Source: JBJFCE01 sp964437825 (GTDB lineage Bacteria > Bacillota > Clostridia > Lachnospirales > Lachnospiraceae). From it: a stretch of DNA of 46,127 nucleotides. Position 1 is the first letter of the stretch; the number at the start of each line of letters is the position of its first letter. Of the stretch, positions 31,254 through 39,886 are shown in pieces. Location: NCBI GenBank assembly GCA_964437825.1, contig CAYTIH010000016.1, forward strand, positions 1-46,127, written 5' to 3'. Below the pieces are notes generated by a model. The model saw nothing but the letters and a program-made list of their open reading frames with translations. It did not search any database and was not told where the DNA came from. The position numbers and the translations under genes are program-made.

Positions 31254-33725
31254 CTATTTCTCCTCAGTACATTTCAACTGAAAAACAATCTTTTTTGCTT
31301 TTAAAGCAGCCGAAACCTTATCCCCCGGTTTCACCCTTCCCGACAGGATTTCTTCGGCAAGCGGGTCCTCAATCTGTGTCTGAATTGCACGGCGAAGCGG
31401 CCTTGCCCCCATCTTCAGATCGGCATATTTTTTTACCAGGTATTCCTTAACAGCAGGGGTTACGCTCAGCTCGATGCTCAGCTGCCGGCTGCAGCGCATA
31501 CAGAGATTCTTTGCAAGGAGCGCTGCAATCTGCTCCATATTTTTCTGATTCAGCGCAGCAAATACCATGATCTCATCAATTCGATTGATAAATTCCGGCT
31601 TAAAAATACGCTTTACTTCCTCCATCACGCCCGACTTCATGGCTTCATAATCCTGCTTCTCCGTCGTCTGTGCGGCAAAACCAAGATTCTTCGGTGAAAC
31701 AATTCTCTGCGCTCCCGCATTGGAGGTCATAATAATAATCGTATTTTTAAAACTAACCTTCCTGCCCTTGGAATCGGTAATGTGCCCGTCGTCAAGTACC
31801 TGCAAAAGGATATTGAATACATCCGGATGCGCTTTCTCAACTTCATCAAATAAAATTACGGAATATGGATTACGCCTTACCTTATCGCTGAGCTGTCCTC
31901 CGTCTTCAAAGCCCACATAACCGGGAGGCGAACCTATCATCTTGGACACAGAATGCGGCTCCATATACTCACTCATATCCACTCTGATCAGCGCGTTTTC
32001 CGTTCCGAACATTGCCTCTGCAAGCGCCTTACTAAGTTCCGTCTTACCGACGCCTGTCGGTCCCAGGAATAAAAAGGATGCAATCGGTCTGTTCGGATCC
32101 TGAAGGCCGACACGTCCCCTGCGGATTGCTCTGGAAACTGCGGTAACTGCTTCTTCCTGCCCGATCACTCTCTTATGAAGAATGGATTCCATTTTCAGCA
32201 ATCTGCTGCTTTCCTTTTCCGTAAGCTTACTTACCGGAATCTTGGTCCAAAGCGCCACCGCCTGAGCAATATCATTTTCCGTTACCGTCAGCACGCTTTC
32301 CTGCTGTTTCTTGCGGAAACGGTCCATGGCCTTTTCATACTTCTTTACCAGCTGGTCCTGTTCTCTTTTCTGTTCTCCTGCCTGAGAAAAAGCCTCAAAC
32401 TTTAAGGAGCGTTCAATCAGCGTATCGTAGCGGCTGATTTCTTCCTCCATCTCTTTCAGGTGTTGCGGAATCTCCATGCCGCGCAGAGAAAGCGCCGCAG
32501 CTGACTCATCGATCAGATCAATTGCCTTGTCCGGCAGATTTCTGTCATTGATATAACGCTCGGACAGCTTCACTGCAGCTACAACCGCTTCATCGGAAAT
32601 CCGTACGCCGTGGTGTTCTTCATATTTCTCCTTGATTCCCATTAAGATGCCGATGGCCTCCTCCTCGGTAGGTTCTTCCACCATAACGGGCTGGAAACGC
32701 CGCTCAAGCGCGGCATCCTTTTCAATATATTTCCGATATTCCGCAACGGTAGTTGCACCAATCAGCTGCAATTCCCCTCTTGCAAGAGACGGTTTCAGGA
32801 TATTGGACGCATCTATTGCGCCCTCGGCGCCTCCGGCGCCGATCAGCGTATGAAGCTCATCCAGAAACAGCAGAACATTTCCTGCTTCTGTTACTTCGCG
32901 GATTACCTTCTTAATTCGTTCCTCAAATTCCCCGCGGTACTTACTGCCTGCCACCATTCCCGACAGATCCAGTGTCATGACCTGTTTATCCTTCACCGTA
33001 TCAGGCACCTGCCCTGCTACGATTCTGCTTGCCAAGCCTTCCGCAATCGCGGTTTTACCGACTCCCGGCTCTCCGATCAGACATGGGTTATTCTTGGTTC
33101 TTCTGCTCAGAATCTGAATCACACGCTGAATTTCCCTGTCTCTTCCGATCACAGGGTCCAGCTTTCCGGCTCTGGCAAGCTCTGTCAGATTTCTGCTGTA
33201 CTGATTTAATACACTGACGGATTCTTTTTTACCGCCGCGGCCCTTTTGTTTTTTGAGCCCCAAATCCTCTTTATATAAGGTGCCGTCTTCTCCCATTGCC
33301 ACAAGGACATCCACATACAATTTCTGAACGCTGAGTCCGAGAGAATTGAGCAGCCGGACGGCAACATTATCCCCATCCTTTAGTAAGGCAAGCAGGATAT
33401 GCTCCGTACCGGTTTCCTTCATGCCGAATCTCGCCGCCTGTCTGTGGCTTTCCTCCAGTATTTCCGCTGCCTTGGGGGAATACCCGTCCTTTTCACGCAG
33501 CATCGTGGAGCCGGTCGGTACTACCAAATCCTTGATCATTTCAATGATCTTTTTTTCCTCCGCTCCGTTATCCGAAAGTACTCTGGCTGCGACGCCGGTA
33601 CGTTCCCGCAAAAGTCCTACCAGAATATGCTCCGTTCCCACATAGTTTTGATATAGGGAAGCTGACGTACGTGCCGCCAGATGCAATGCTGCTTTTGCTT
33701 TATCCGTAAATTTTGACTGCATCAT
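31254..33725 (-). CDS. clpC: ATP-dependent protease/chaperone subunit ClpC
   Basis: This 823-residue Hsp100 unfoldase feeds substrates to ClpP. It has the Clp N-terminal repeat domain (1-145, with TEHILVGLL and TEHILLALL), a first AAA module with Walker A GEPGVGKTA, a coiled-coil M-domain (about 405-480), and a second AAA module with GPTGVGKTE. The C-terminal ClpB_D2 domain ends in KKIVFQLKCTEEK. The UVR-like, short M-domain and two ATPase sites identify ClpC rather than ClpB or ClpA. It overlaps a GntR-type regulator gene by 4 bp (ATGA). ctsR, mcsA and mcsB, the usual Bacillus partners, are not adjacent. Confidence 0.95.
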   Translation of the reverse strand: MMQSKFTDKAKAALHLAARTSASLYQNYVGTEHILVGLLRERTGVAARVLSDNGAEEKKIIEMIKDLVVPTGSTMLREKDGYSPKAAEILEESHRQAARFGMKETGTEHILLALLKDGDNVAVRLLNSLGLSVQKLYVDVLVAMGEDGTLYKEDLGLKKQKGRGGKKESVSVLNQYSRNLTELARAGKLDPVIGRDREIQRVIQILSRRTKNNPCLIGEPGVGKTAIAEGLASRIVAGQVPDTVKDKQVMTLDLSGMVAGSKYRGEFEERIKKVIREVTEAGNVLLFLDELHTLIGAGGAEGAIDASNILKPSLARGELQLIGATTVAEYRKYIEKDAALERRFQPVMVEEPTEEEAIGILMGIKEKYEEHHGVRISDEAVVAAVKLSERYINDRNLPDKAIDLIDESAAALSLRGMEIPQHLKEMEEEISRYDTLIERSLKFEAFSQAGEQKREQDQLVKKYEKAMDRFRKKQQESVLTVTENDIAQAVALWTKIPVSKLTEKESSRLLKMESILHKRVIGQEEAVTAVSRAIRRGRVGLQDPNRPIASFLFLGPTGVGKTELSKALAEAMFGTENALIRVDMSEYMEPHSVSKMIGSPPGYVGFEDGGQLSDKVRRNPYSVILFDEVEKAHPDVFNILLQVLDDGHITDSKGRKVSFKNTIIIMTSNAGAQRIVSPKNLGFAAQTTEKQDYEAMKSGVMEEVKRIFKPEFINRIDEIMVFAALNQKNMEQIAALLAKNLCMRCSRQLSIELSVTPAVKEYLVKKYADLKMGARPLRRAIQTQIEDPLAEEILSGRVKPGDKVSAALKAKKIVFQLKCTEEK

Positions 33726-34099
33726 TCCAGTCCTCCATATTCCTCATAGATTTCGTCTATCAATTCATGAATATCTTCTTTTGCTATGCTTTTACAGCTG
33801 GCTCCCGCAAGAAGAAGCCGCAGCTGCTTTTTCAATCCTGTCAGTGTCTCGATCCGGTCCCTGTCAAGCGAAATTACGGTTCCCCGCCTGTGATCCACGC
33901 GAAGATAACCCTCCTGCCTTAAAATATTATACGCCTTGTTGACCGTATGCATATTAATGCCGATTTCCTCCGCCATCTGTCTTACCGACGGCAGTGCATC
34001 CCCTTCATGCAGGGCGGACATTGCAATTCCCATAATAATTTGATTGCGAAGCTGCATATAAATCGCTTCGTCACTTTCAAAATCTATCTCAATGATCAT
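33722..34099 (-). CDS. GntR/YtrA-family transcriptional regulator coupled to clpC
   Basis: The 125-residue protein carries an N-terminal winged helix-turn-helix of the GntR type (about 12-75: AIYMQLRNQIIMGI, LPSVRQMAEEIGINMHTVNKAYNIL and YLRVDHRRGTVIS). A short helical C-terminal region without a ligand-binding domain follows, as in YtrA-like members. It probably acts as a dimeric repressor. The frame opens at 34144, but GAGG upstream and homology in the domain start favour ATG at 34099. Its stop overlaps the clpC start by 4 bp, so it should control clpC or share its control. The signal is unknown. Confidence 0.88.
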   Translation of the reverse strand: MIIEIDFESDEAIYMQLRNQIIMGIAMSALHEGDALPSVRQMAEEIGINMHTVNKAYNILRQEGYLRVDHRRGTVISLDRDRIETLTGLKKQLRLLLAGASCKSIAKEDIHELIDEIYEEYGGLE

Positions 34100-34156
34100 T
34101 TGTGTCCCAACCTCTTCACAGCCGTAAATCAACCGTGCTTCCATATGGAATGACCG

Positions 34157-34186
34157 AAAAGCGCGAAATCAGAATTCCGCGCTTTT
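34157..34186. terminator. Bidirectional-looking terminator between the SH3 gene and the GntR gene
   Basis: AAAAGCGCG/CGCGCTTTT with a 12-nt loop lies 22 bp after the stop of the SH3-domain gene (34209). It has an A tract on one side and T tract on the other. The U tract on the minus strand is only four long. Confidence 0.65.
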
Positions 34187-34208
34187 ACTATCCTCCAACG
34201 ATTACAAC

Positions 34209-35750
34209 CTATTCATTTTCATCTTCCAGATCAAGGAACTCAAATTCCAGATCCTCCCTTGGAGTCATGAAATTAACGGACTGCCACACCTCTTTTCCGT
34301 TTTCCTGGTCTGTAATAGTCGCATTCCGCTCCATGATGTCCTCCAGCTCATCGTCCTCAGGCGCAATCCCGGTATCGACGCCGCCTTCTTCCTCGTCCTC
34401 ATACGCTTCCCCGGCCTGCAAATTCGTCTCTGCATCCGGGCCGTGATATGAGGACTCCCTCATCCGGCCGTCATACTGCATTCCGGGGTCCTGAATTTGG
34501 GCGGAATCCTCGGACGCCTTCCTGATATCATACAGAAATCCGTCTTCCCCCATCGCAAAGTCATTCGGAATCTTAGATTTGATATTTACATTTTCCCCAT
34601 CCGAATCGTTCTCATACATTCTGTCTTTGGTTTCATATACATGCCCGGAGTATGCTTCTTTATCGTCAGCTTCCTCATTTACTTCTATCGATTTTCTGCG
34701 TTTTCTGACATCCTGTCTCTTGTCCGCTTTTCTGCTAAAAACGCTGTTCTCCGGCAATGCATCCCGTAAATGAAATTCTTCCGGATCCTCACCATACAGT
34801 TCTCTGCGGTAATCCCGCACGCGCAGTCCCATTAATACCATCACCGCAGCCATTGCCAGAATGACAATCACCAAAAAAACAATAACCGCAGTATGAGATC
34901 CTCCCTTTTCCACCGTACTTACGGTTTCCTGCGTGTCCGTGTTCGCCGCATCCGGCTGGGAATAATGAATCTCGCTGCTCGCCTCTCCGCGATTTACCGT
35001 AAAATAGTAGCTTTTGGCAGTACCGTCGGCGGCCTGAACGGTTATAACCGCCATATTGCTTCCTTTTTGAAGGTTCGTAAATCCGTAATTTTCAATGACG
35101 CTGGCTCCCTCGCCGGCAACGCCATATGCAGATACGGACGTAATATCCTCTCCTACAGTAACCGTATATTCTGTAATATAAGGCGAAAAAAGCGGAGTAA
35201 TTGCCGCATCACCGATGCTGAGCGCAGTCAAATACGCTTCGGTGCTGCCAACCGGAGCCTCATCTCCCTGATTGTCCGGCTCCACGGGCTGATCCTGTAT
35301 ATCCTCTTGGCCGTCACCGGAAGTATCCCCCTGCATCTCTGACTGCTCCGGATTGTCCGCATTCTGAACAGGATCTTCCTGCGAAAGATTTCCGGTTGCA
35401 TTGTTATCTGTCACGCTGCCCGTTTTCTCACCGGTATCCGTGAGCAGATCGCCTCTGATATAACCTATGGTATTTCCGTTCACATATACCTTATACCAGG
35501 TATAACCGTCGGAAGCAGTTTCCACTCCGCAGATTTCAACCCGGTCGCCGGAAACAACACTGGCAAGCACCGAACCGTCTGTGGAAGCCGAAGACCTGAT
35601 ACGTGCACCGCCGTCCTTAACAATTCCGATTGTATTTTCATAGGCATAAACATTCCGCGTGCCATATGACATAAACAGCACAATTCCGCAAATCAGACCG
35701 AGCACTGCTTTGTACCGTTTACTTTTGTATCTTCTGTTTTTTCTCGTCAT
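34209..35750 (-). CDS. Membrane protein with SH3 and cadherin-like domains and a long cytoplasmic tail
   Basis: The 513-residue protein has an N-terminal membrane segment or signal (AVLGLICGIVLFMSYGT). A bacterial SH3 domain follows (about 40-105, GARIRSSASTDGSVLASVVSGDRV and WYKVYVNGNTIGYI), then a Glu/Gln-rich linker and a cadherin-like beta-sandwich domain (about 170-260, LTALSIGDAAITPLFSPYITEYTV). A second membrane helix (about 285-310) comes next, and the last ~200 residues form an acidic, mostly disordered cytoplasmic tail. The outer domains suggest cell-wall binding. Longer in-frame starts exist up to 35879, but GAGG 8 nt before the ATG at 35750 and the membrane segment position favour this one. 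Function unknown. A terminator follows at 34157-34186. Confidence 0.78.
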   Translation of the reverse strand: MTRKNRRYKSKRYKAVLGLICGIVLFMSYGTRNVYAYENTIGIVKDGGARIRSSASTDGSVLASVVSGDRVEICGVETASDGYTWYKVYVNGNTIGYIRGDLLTDTGEKTGSVTDNNATGNLSQEDPVQNADNPEQSEMQGDTSGDGQEDIQDQPVEPDNQGDEAPVGSTEAYLTALSIGDAAITPLFSPYITEYTVTVGEDITSVSAYGVAGEGASVIENYGFTNLQKGSNMAVITVQAADGTAKSYYFTVNRGEASSEIHYSQPDAANTDTQETVSTVEKGGSHTAVIVFLVIVILAMAAVMVLMGLRVRDYRRELYGEDPEEFHLRDALPENSVFSRKADKRQDVRKRRKSIEVNEEADDKEAYSGHVYETKDRMYENDSDGENVNIKSKIPNDFAMGEDGFLYDIRKASEDSAQIQDPGMQYDGRMRESSYHGPDAETNLQAGEAYEDEEEGGVDTGIAPEDDELEDIMERNATITDQENGKEVWQSVNFMTPREDLEFEFLDLEDENE

Positions 35751-35766
35751 GCCGTTTCCTCTTGTT

Positions 35767-36231
35767 TTACTGCTCTTTTCTGATAAATCGTTTTGCTCCG
35801 GATTCTCCCTGAATCGAGGCGCCAAAGCCCTGCATTTTCTTCTTGCTTCGTACTTCCTCTTCGAATTTGCGATTCGCACTGGTCATGCATTTCGAGCAAT
35901 ACCGTCCGGAACGAATATCTGCGCCGCAGATTTCACAATGTAAAAATGCTTTGGAATCCGCCGCCACCTCTATACGTCCCTCATGCAGCATCTGCCTGAT
36001 CGTTTTCTGGGAAACGCCGGTTGCTTTTTCTACCTCTACCGCAGTAGCTCCTCTGTGCTGTTCTATGTAAAGTCTAACCTTTCCATAATCATCGTAATCA
36101 CGGTATTTGCAATCTTCACATTCATATTCTCCGACCCCCTTAAAGATCATAATTCCTCCACAGAGAGCACAATGCGAAGGTCTATGATAATTATCCAGCG
36201 AGATCAAACCTCCATTGCGCCTTTCACTCAT
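35767..36231 (-). CDS. Zinc-ribbon/HTH protein resembling YvyF
   Basis: The 154-residue protein has an N-terminal zinc ribbon (CALCGG...CEDC, about 21-41), a middle helix-turn-helix (about 52-88, ATAVEVEKATGVSQKTIRQMLHEGRI), a second cysteine pair set (CEICGADIRSGRYCSKC, about 99-115), and a basic tail. This layout recalls the flagellar-region protein YvyF, but there are no flagellar genes here. The HTH suggests DNA binding. The start is uncertain (GTG 36237 or ATG 36231); AGGGTGG spacing suits 36231. It lies 14 bp after purD, so it may be co-transcribed with the purine genes, and 16 bp before the next gene. Confidence 0.8.
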   Translation of the reverse strand: MSERRNGGLISLDNYHRPSHCALCGGIMIFKGVGEYECEDCKYRDYDDYGKVRLYIEQHRGATAVEVEKATGVSQKTIRQMLHEGRIEVAADSKAFLHCEICGADIRSGRYCSKCMTSANRKFEEEVRSKKKMQGFGASIQGESGAKRFIRKEQ

Positions 36232-36245
36232 ATACACACACCACC

Positions 36246-37523
36246 CTAAGCTTCATCAATTGCTTTTCCAATATCATGACGCATATACTTATTTTCAAAA
36301 TCAACCCACTGCGTTGCCTCATAAGCATTTGCCCGGGCAGTTTTTAAATCCGGTCCGGTCGCCGTAATACCAAGCACCCTGCCGCCGTTTGTCACAATTC
36401 TGCCCTGATCATCCAGCTTTGTACCTGCATGGAAGCAATAATAGCCTTCCTTATTTTCAAACCTTTCCAGTCCGTCAATGACGAACCCTTTCTCGTATTT
36501 CACAGGATAACCGTCAGAAGCAAGTATCACGCAAACCGCTGCGTTATCCTCAAACTGTAAATCAATTTGGTCCAGCGTTCCGTCAATGCACGCTTCACAT
36601 ACATCGATGATATCGTTTTTCATTCTCGGCAGGACAACCTGCGCCTCCGGGTCTCCGAATCTGGCATTGTATTCCAGAACTCTCGGTCCTTTTTCGGTTA
36701 ACATAAGTCCGAAAAAGATCACGCCCTGAAACGGCCTTCCTTCCGCAGCCATGGCGTCCACGGTTGCCTGATAGATGTACTTCTTGCAGAATGCATCCAC
36801 TTCCTCCGTATAGAACGGGCTGGGTGAAAAGTTTCCCATACCTCCGGTATTGAGACCCTGATCCCCATCCTTTGCCCTCTTGTGGTCCTGCGCCGAGGAC
36901 ATAATCCTGATCGTCTTTCCGTCCACAAAGGAAAGAACACTCACCTCACGTCCCGTCATAAATTCCTCAATGACCATGCGATTTCCGGCACTGCCGAATT
37001 TCTTGTCCTGCATGATTTCCTTCACGCCGTTCAGTGCTTCGGAGCGTGTATTGCAGATCAGAACGCCCTTGCCGAGCGCAAGTCCGTCAGCCTTTAACAC
37101 AATCGGAAACTCAGCCTTCGACTCTAAATAGGCGACTGCATCTTCGTAACGGTCGAAGGTCTCGTATGCAGCGGTAGGGATGTTGTACTTTTTCATCAAA
37201 TCCTTGGAAAATGCTTTGCTTCCCTCCAGAATTGCAGCATTCTTCCTCGGCCCGAAAGCACGGATTCCGGCTTTTTCCAGTTCATCCACCAGTCCTCCGA
37301 CTAACGGATCGTCCATACCTACAATGACCATATCAATGGCATGCTCCTTGGCAAATGCCACAATTTTATCAAACTCCATCGCACCGATGGGTACACACTC
37401 CGCAATCAGTCCGATTCCGGCATTCCCCGGTGCGCAGTAAATTTTATTTACGCGCTTACTTTTTGCCACACTTGCTGCAATCGCATGCTCTCTTCCGCCG
37501 CTGCCAACGATTAAAATGTCCAT
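36246..37523 (-). CDS. purD: Phosphoribosylamine-glycine ligase
   Basis: This 425-residue enzyme joins glycine to phosphoribosylamine, the second step of purine synthesis, using ATP. The N-terminal domain begins MDILIVGSGGREHAIA with GNAGI. The ATP-grasp core contains VLKADGLALGKGV, MTGREVSVLSF and SSAQDHKRAKDGDQGLNTGGMG, then the GVIFFGLMLTEKGPRVLEYNARFGDPE region. Length is normal. AGAGGG precedes the ATG. It is last of the purE-purM-purN-purD order, 48 bp after purN. Confidence 0.97.
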   Translation of the reverse strand: MDILIVGSGGREHAIAASVAKSKRVNKIYCAPGNAGIGLIAECVPIGAMEFDKIVAFAKEHAIDMVIVGMDDPLVGGLVDELEKAGIRAFGPRKNAAILEGSKAFSKDLMKKYNIPTAAYETFDRYEDAVAYLESKAEFPIVLKADGLALGKGVLICNTRSEALNGVKEIMQDKKFGSAGNRMVIEEFMTGREVSVLSFVDGKTIRIMSSAQDHKRAKDGDQGLNTGGMGNFSPSPFYTEEVDAFCKKYIYQATVDAMAAEGRPFQGVIFFGLMLTEKGPRVLEYNARFGDPEAQVVLPRMKNDIIDVCEACIDGTLDQIDLQFEDNAAVCVILASDGYPVKYEKGFVIDGLERFENKEGYYCFHAGTKLDDQGRIVTNGGRVLGITATGPDLKTARANAYEATQWVDFENKYMRHDIGKAIDEA

Positions 37524-37571
37524 ATGTTTACCCTCTTATATCTATTTTTGACCGATTTTCTGCACTACTGC

Positions 37572-38201
37572 TTATGCTTCTTTTACAATCACTTTTCCTT
37601 CAATCACCTGTATCCTGCCGTTTGCAATAGCGTCAATGGCCTTTGGCATAATCACCCATTCCGCCTGCTCCATAACCCTGCGCTGCAAAACCTCAGGGGT
37701 ATCTCCCTGCAGGACCTCCACAGCTTTCTGGAATATGATCGGCCCGGTATCGGTTCCTTCATCCACAAAGTGAACCGTCGCGCCGGTAATTTTTACCCCT
37801 CTTGCCAGAGCGGCCTCATGCACCTTTAAGCCATAATAGCCCGTTCCGCAAAAAGAAGGAATCAGGGACGGATGTATGTTGATCATCCTGCCTGCATAAC
37901 GAGCAATCATCTGCTTGGGTATCACCACCAAAAAGCCCGCCAGAACAATCAGGTCAGGCGCTGCTTCCTCCACAGCCGCCAGAAAAGCCTCATGAAACGC
38001 TTCTCTGTTTTCATAGCTTTTGGGTGAAACACAGACTGCATCGATTTCGTTTTGTCTTGCCCTCTCTAAAGCATACGCTCCCGGATTGTTGCTGATGACC
38101 CGGACAATGCGTGTATTCGTAATGCTTCCTTTTGCAATGCCGTCAATAATCGCCTGCAGATTCGTGCCTCCGCCGGATACACAGACAAGTACTCTTAACA
38201 T
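37572..38201 (-). CDS. purN: Phosphoribosylglycinamide formyltransferase
   Basis: This 209-residue folate-dependent enzyme formylates GAR in the third step of purine synthesis. Recognisable parts are VLVCVSGGGTNLQAI at the start, the active-site region NIHPSLIPSF and the Asp-containing HFVDEGTDTGPII. Length fits. Its start overlaps the purM end by 7 bp, so translation is coupled. Confidence 0.97.
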   Translation of the reverse strand: MLRVLVCVSGGGTNLQAIIDGIAKGSITNTRIVRVISNNPGAYALERARQNEIDAVCVSPKSYENREAFHEAFLAAVEEAAPDLIVLAGFLVVIPKQMIARYAGRMINIHPSLIPSFCGTGYYGLKVHEAALARGVKITGATVHFVDEGTDTGPIIFQKAVEVLQGDTPEVLQRRVMEQAEWVIMPKAIDAIANGRIQVIEGKVIVKEA

Positions 38202-39220
38202 AAGGTTACTCCTTTTTCTCCTGTCTCAGTACGTCCAATGACATACGGCGTCTCACCGACTGCCCTGATTGCTTCCATGGTTTTGTCCGCATCCGAAGCG
38301 TCCACGGCAAGCACCATGCCGATCCCCATATTGTAAGTATTATACATCATCTTTTCTTCGATATTTCCCTTTGCCTGCAGCATCCGGAAAATTGCCGGAA
38401 CCTCATAGCTGTTTTTGTCAATCACAGCACGAATGCCGTCCTTTAACATTCTGGGCACATTCTCATAAAAGCCGCCGCCGGTAATGTGGCTGCATGCCTT
38501 TACGGTAACGCCCGCGTCCTTGATGCTCTTTAACGCCCTGACATAAATCTTAGTGGGGGCAATTAACGCCTCTCCAAGCGTTTTTCCAAGCTCATCATAA
38601 TAAGTATTCAGGCTCTCTGCGGTCATATCAAATACCTTTCGAACCAAGGAAAATCCGTTGCTATGTACGCCGCTGGAAGCCATTCCGATCAGAACATCCC
38701 CGGCCTTTAAATTCCCGCCCGTAATTAAATTCTTTTCATCCACCACGCCTACTGCAAAACCGGCCAGATCATACTCATCCTCAGGATAAAATCCCGGCAT
38801 TTCCGCAGTCTCGCCGCCGATTAACGCTGCCCCTGACTGAAGGCATCCGTCGGCCACGCCTTTGACAATCGTTGCGATCTTTTCCGGATAATTTTTCCCG
38901 CATGCAATATAATCCAGGAAAAATAACGGTTCTCCGCCTGCACATGCAATATCGTTTACACACATTGCTACGCAGTCAATTCCGACCGTATCATGCTTGT
39001 CCAGTAAAAAAGCAAGCTTCAGCTTCGTTCCGACGCCGTCCGTACCGGATACCAATGTCGGCTTCTCCATTCCCTTGATTTTTTCCAGTGAAAATGCTCC
39101 GGAGAACCCGCCGATTCCGCCCAGCACTTCAGGTCTCATGGTCTCCTTCACATATTTCTTCATCAGCTCCACCGACTTATAACCGGCTTCGATATCAACA
39201 CCCGCATTCTTGTAATCCAT
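38195..39220 (-). CDS. purM: Phosphoribosylformylglycinamidine cyclo-ligase
   Basis: This 341-residue AIR synthetase closes the imidazole ring in step five of purine synthesis. It has YKNAGVDIEAGYKSVE at the start, the ATP-binding loop LVSGTDGVGTKLKLA, the conserved IGGETAEMPGFY and SSGVHSNGFSLVR. Length is normal. The frame opens at 39238, but the ATG at 39220 has GAGGG at a better distance. It lies 56 bp after purE. Confidence 0.96.
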   Translation of the reverse strand: MDYKNAGVDIEAGYKSVELMKKYVKETMRPEVLGGIGGFSGAFSLEKIKGMEKPTLVSGTDGVGTKLKLAFLLDKHDTVGIDCVAMCVNDIACAGGEPLFFLDYIACGKNYPEKIATIVKGVADGCLQSGAALIGGETAEMPGFYPEDEYDLAGFAVGVVDEKNLITGGNLKAGDVLIGMASSGVHSNGFSLVRKVFDMTAESLNTYYDELGKTLGEALIAPTKIYVRALKSIKDAGVTVKACSHITGGGFYENVPRMLKDGIRAVIDKNSYEVPAIFRMLQAKGNIEEKMMYNTYNMGIGMVLAVDASDADKTMEAIRAVGETPYVIGRTETGEKGVTLC

Positions 39221-39276
39221 TTTTTCCATCCCTCGCACTCATTTTTACTTGGTATTTTTCTATTTTGATCCGCCTG

Positions 39277-39777
39277 TTAATAGTTCTTATATCCGACCTC
39301 CTGAAGACGCGCATCCTTCTTCTGAACGCTTTCCTTCAGGCTCTTTGAGTACTCCTTCAGTTTTGCAAGCAGCCCGGAATCAGAAGTCGCCAGAATCTTT
39401 GCTGCCAACAGCCCTGCATTTGCACCGCCGTTAATAGCCACCGTAGCCACGGGAATTCCGGACGGCATCTGCACGATGGAATACAAAGAATCCCTTCCGC
39501 CGAGAGAAGTCGTATGCATAGGAATACCGATCACCGGCATAGGAAAAATTGCCGCACACATACCCGGAAGATGCGCTGCCATACCCGCACCTGCAATAAT
39601 CACCTTAAATCCTTTTTCCTCTGCTTTTGATGCATATTCAAAGAATACATCCGGCTCTCTGTGCGCCGAAATAATCGTCATCTCATACGATATTCCGAGC
39701 TCCTCTAAAATGTCTGCCGCCTTTGCCATAACGGGCATATCAGAATCACTGCCCATGACAATTCCTACCTGTGCCAT
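39277..39777 (-). CDS. purE: 5-(carboxyamino)imidazole ribonucleotide mutase
   Basis: The 166-residue class I PurE has QVGIVMGSDSDMPVM at the N-terminus, with the conserved Ser-Asp-Ser, SAHREPD and AGAGMAAHLPGM. Such PurE needs N5-CAIR from PurK, which is not encoded in this window. The open frame extends to 39834, but AAGGAGG 9 nt before ATG at 39777 fixes the start. It is first of the four purine genes. TTGACA at 39890-39885, overlapping the upstream gene's stop, is a possible -35, but I see no convincing -10. No purine riboswitch is seen in the 110-bp leader. Confidence 0.95.
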   Translation of the reverse strand: MAQVGIVMGSDSDMPVMAKAADILEELGISYEMTIISAHREPDVFFEYASKAEEKGFKVIIAGAGMAAHLPGMCAAIFPMPVIGIPMHTTSLGGRDSLYSIVQMPSGIPVATVAINGGANAGLLAAKILATSDSGLLAKLKEYSKSLKESVQKKDARLQEVGYKNY

Positions 39778-39886
39778 AGTGGTACTCCTCCTTATGTCAT
39801 ATCTTTTCTTGCGCAGTACAGTCTGTGAAACCATAGCGCTACATAGATATAATTAGTTTACTAAAAAACACTCTCTGCCGCAACTG

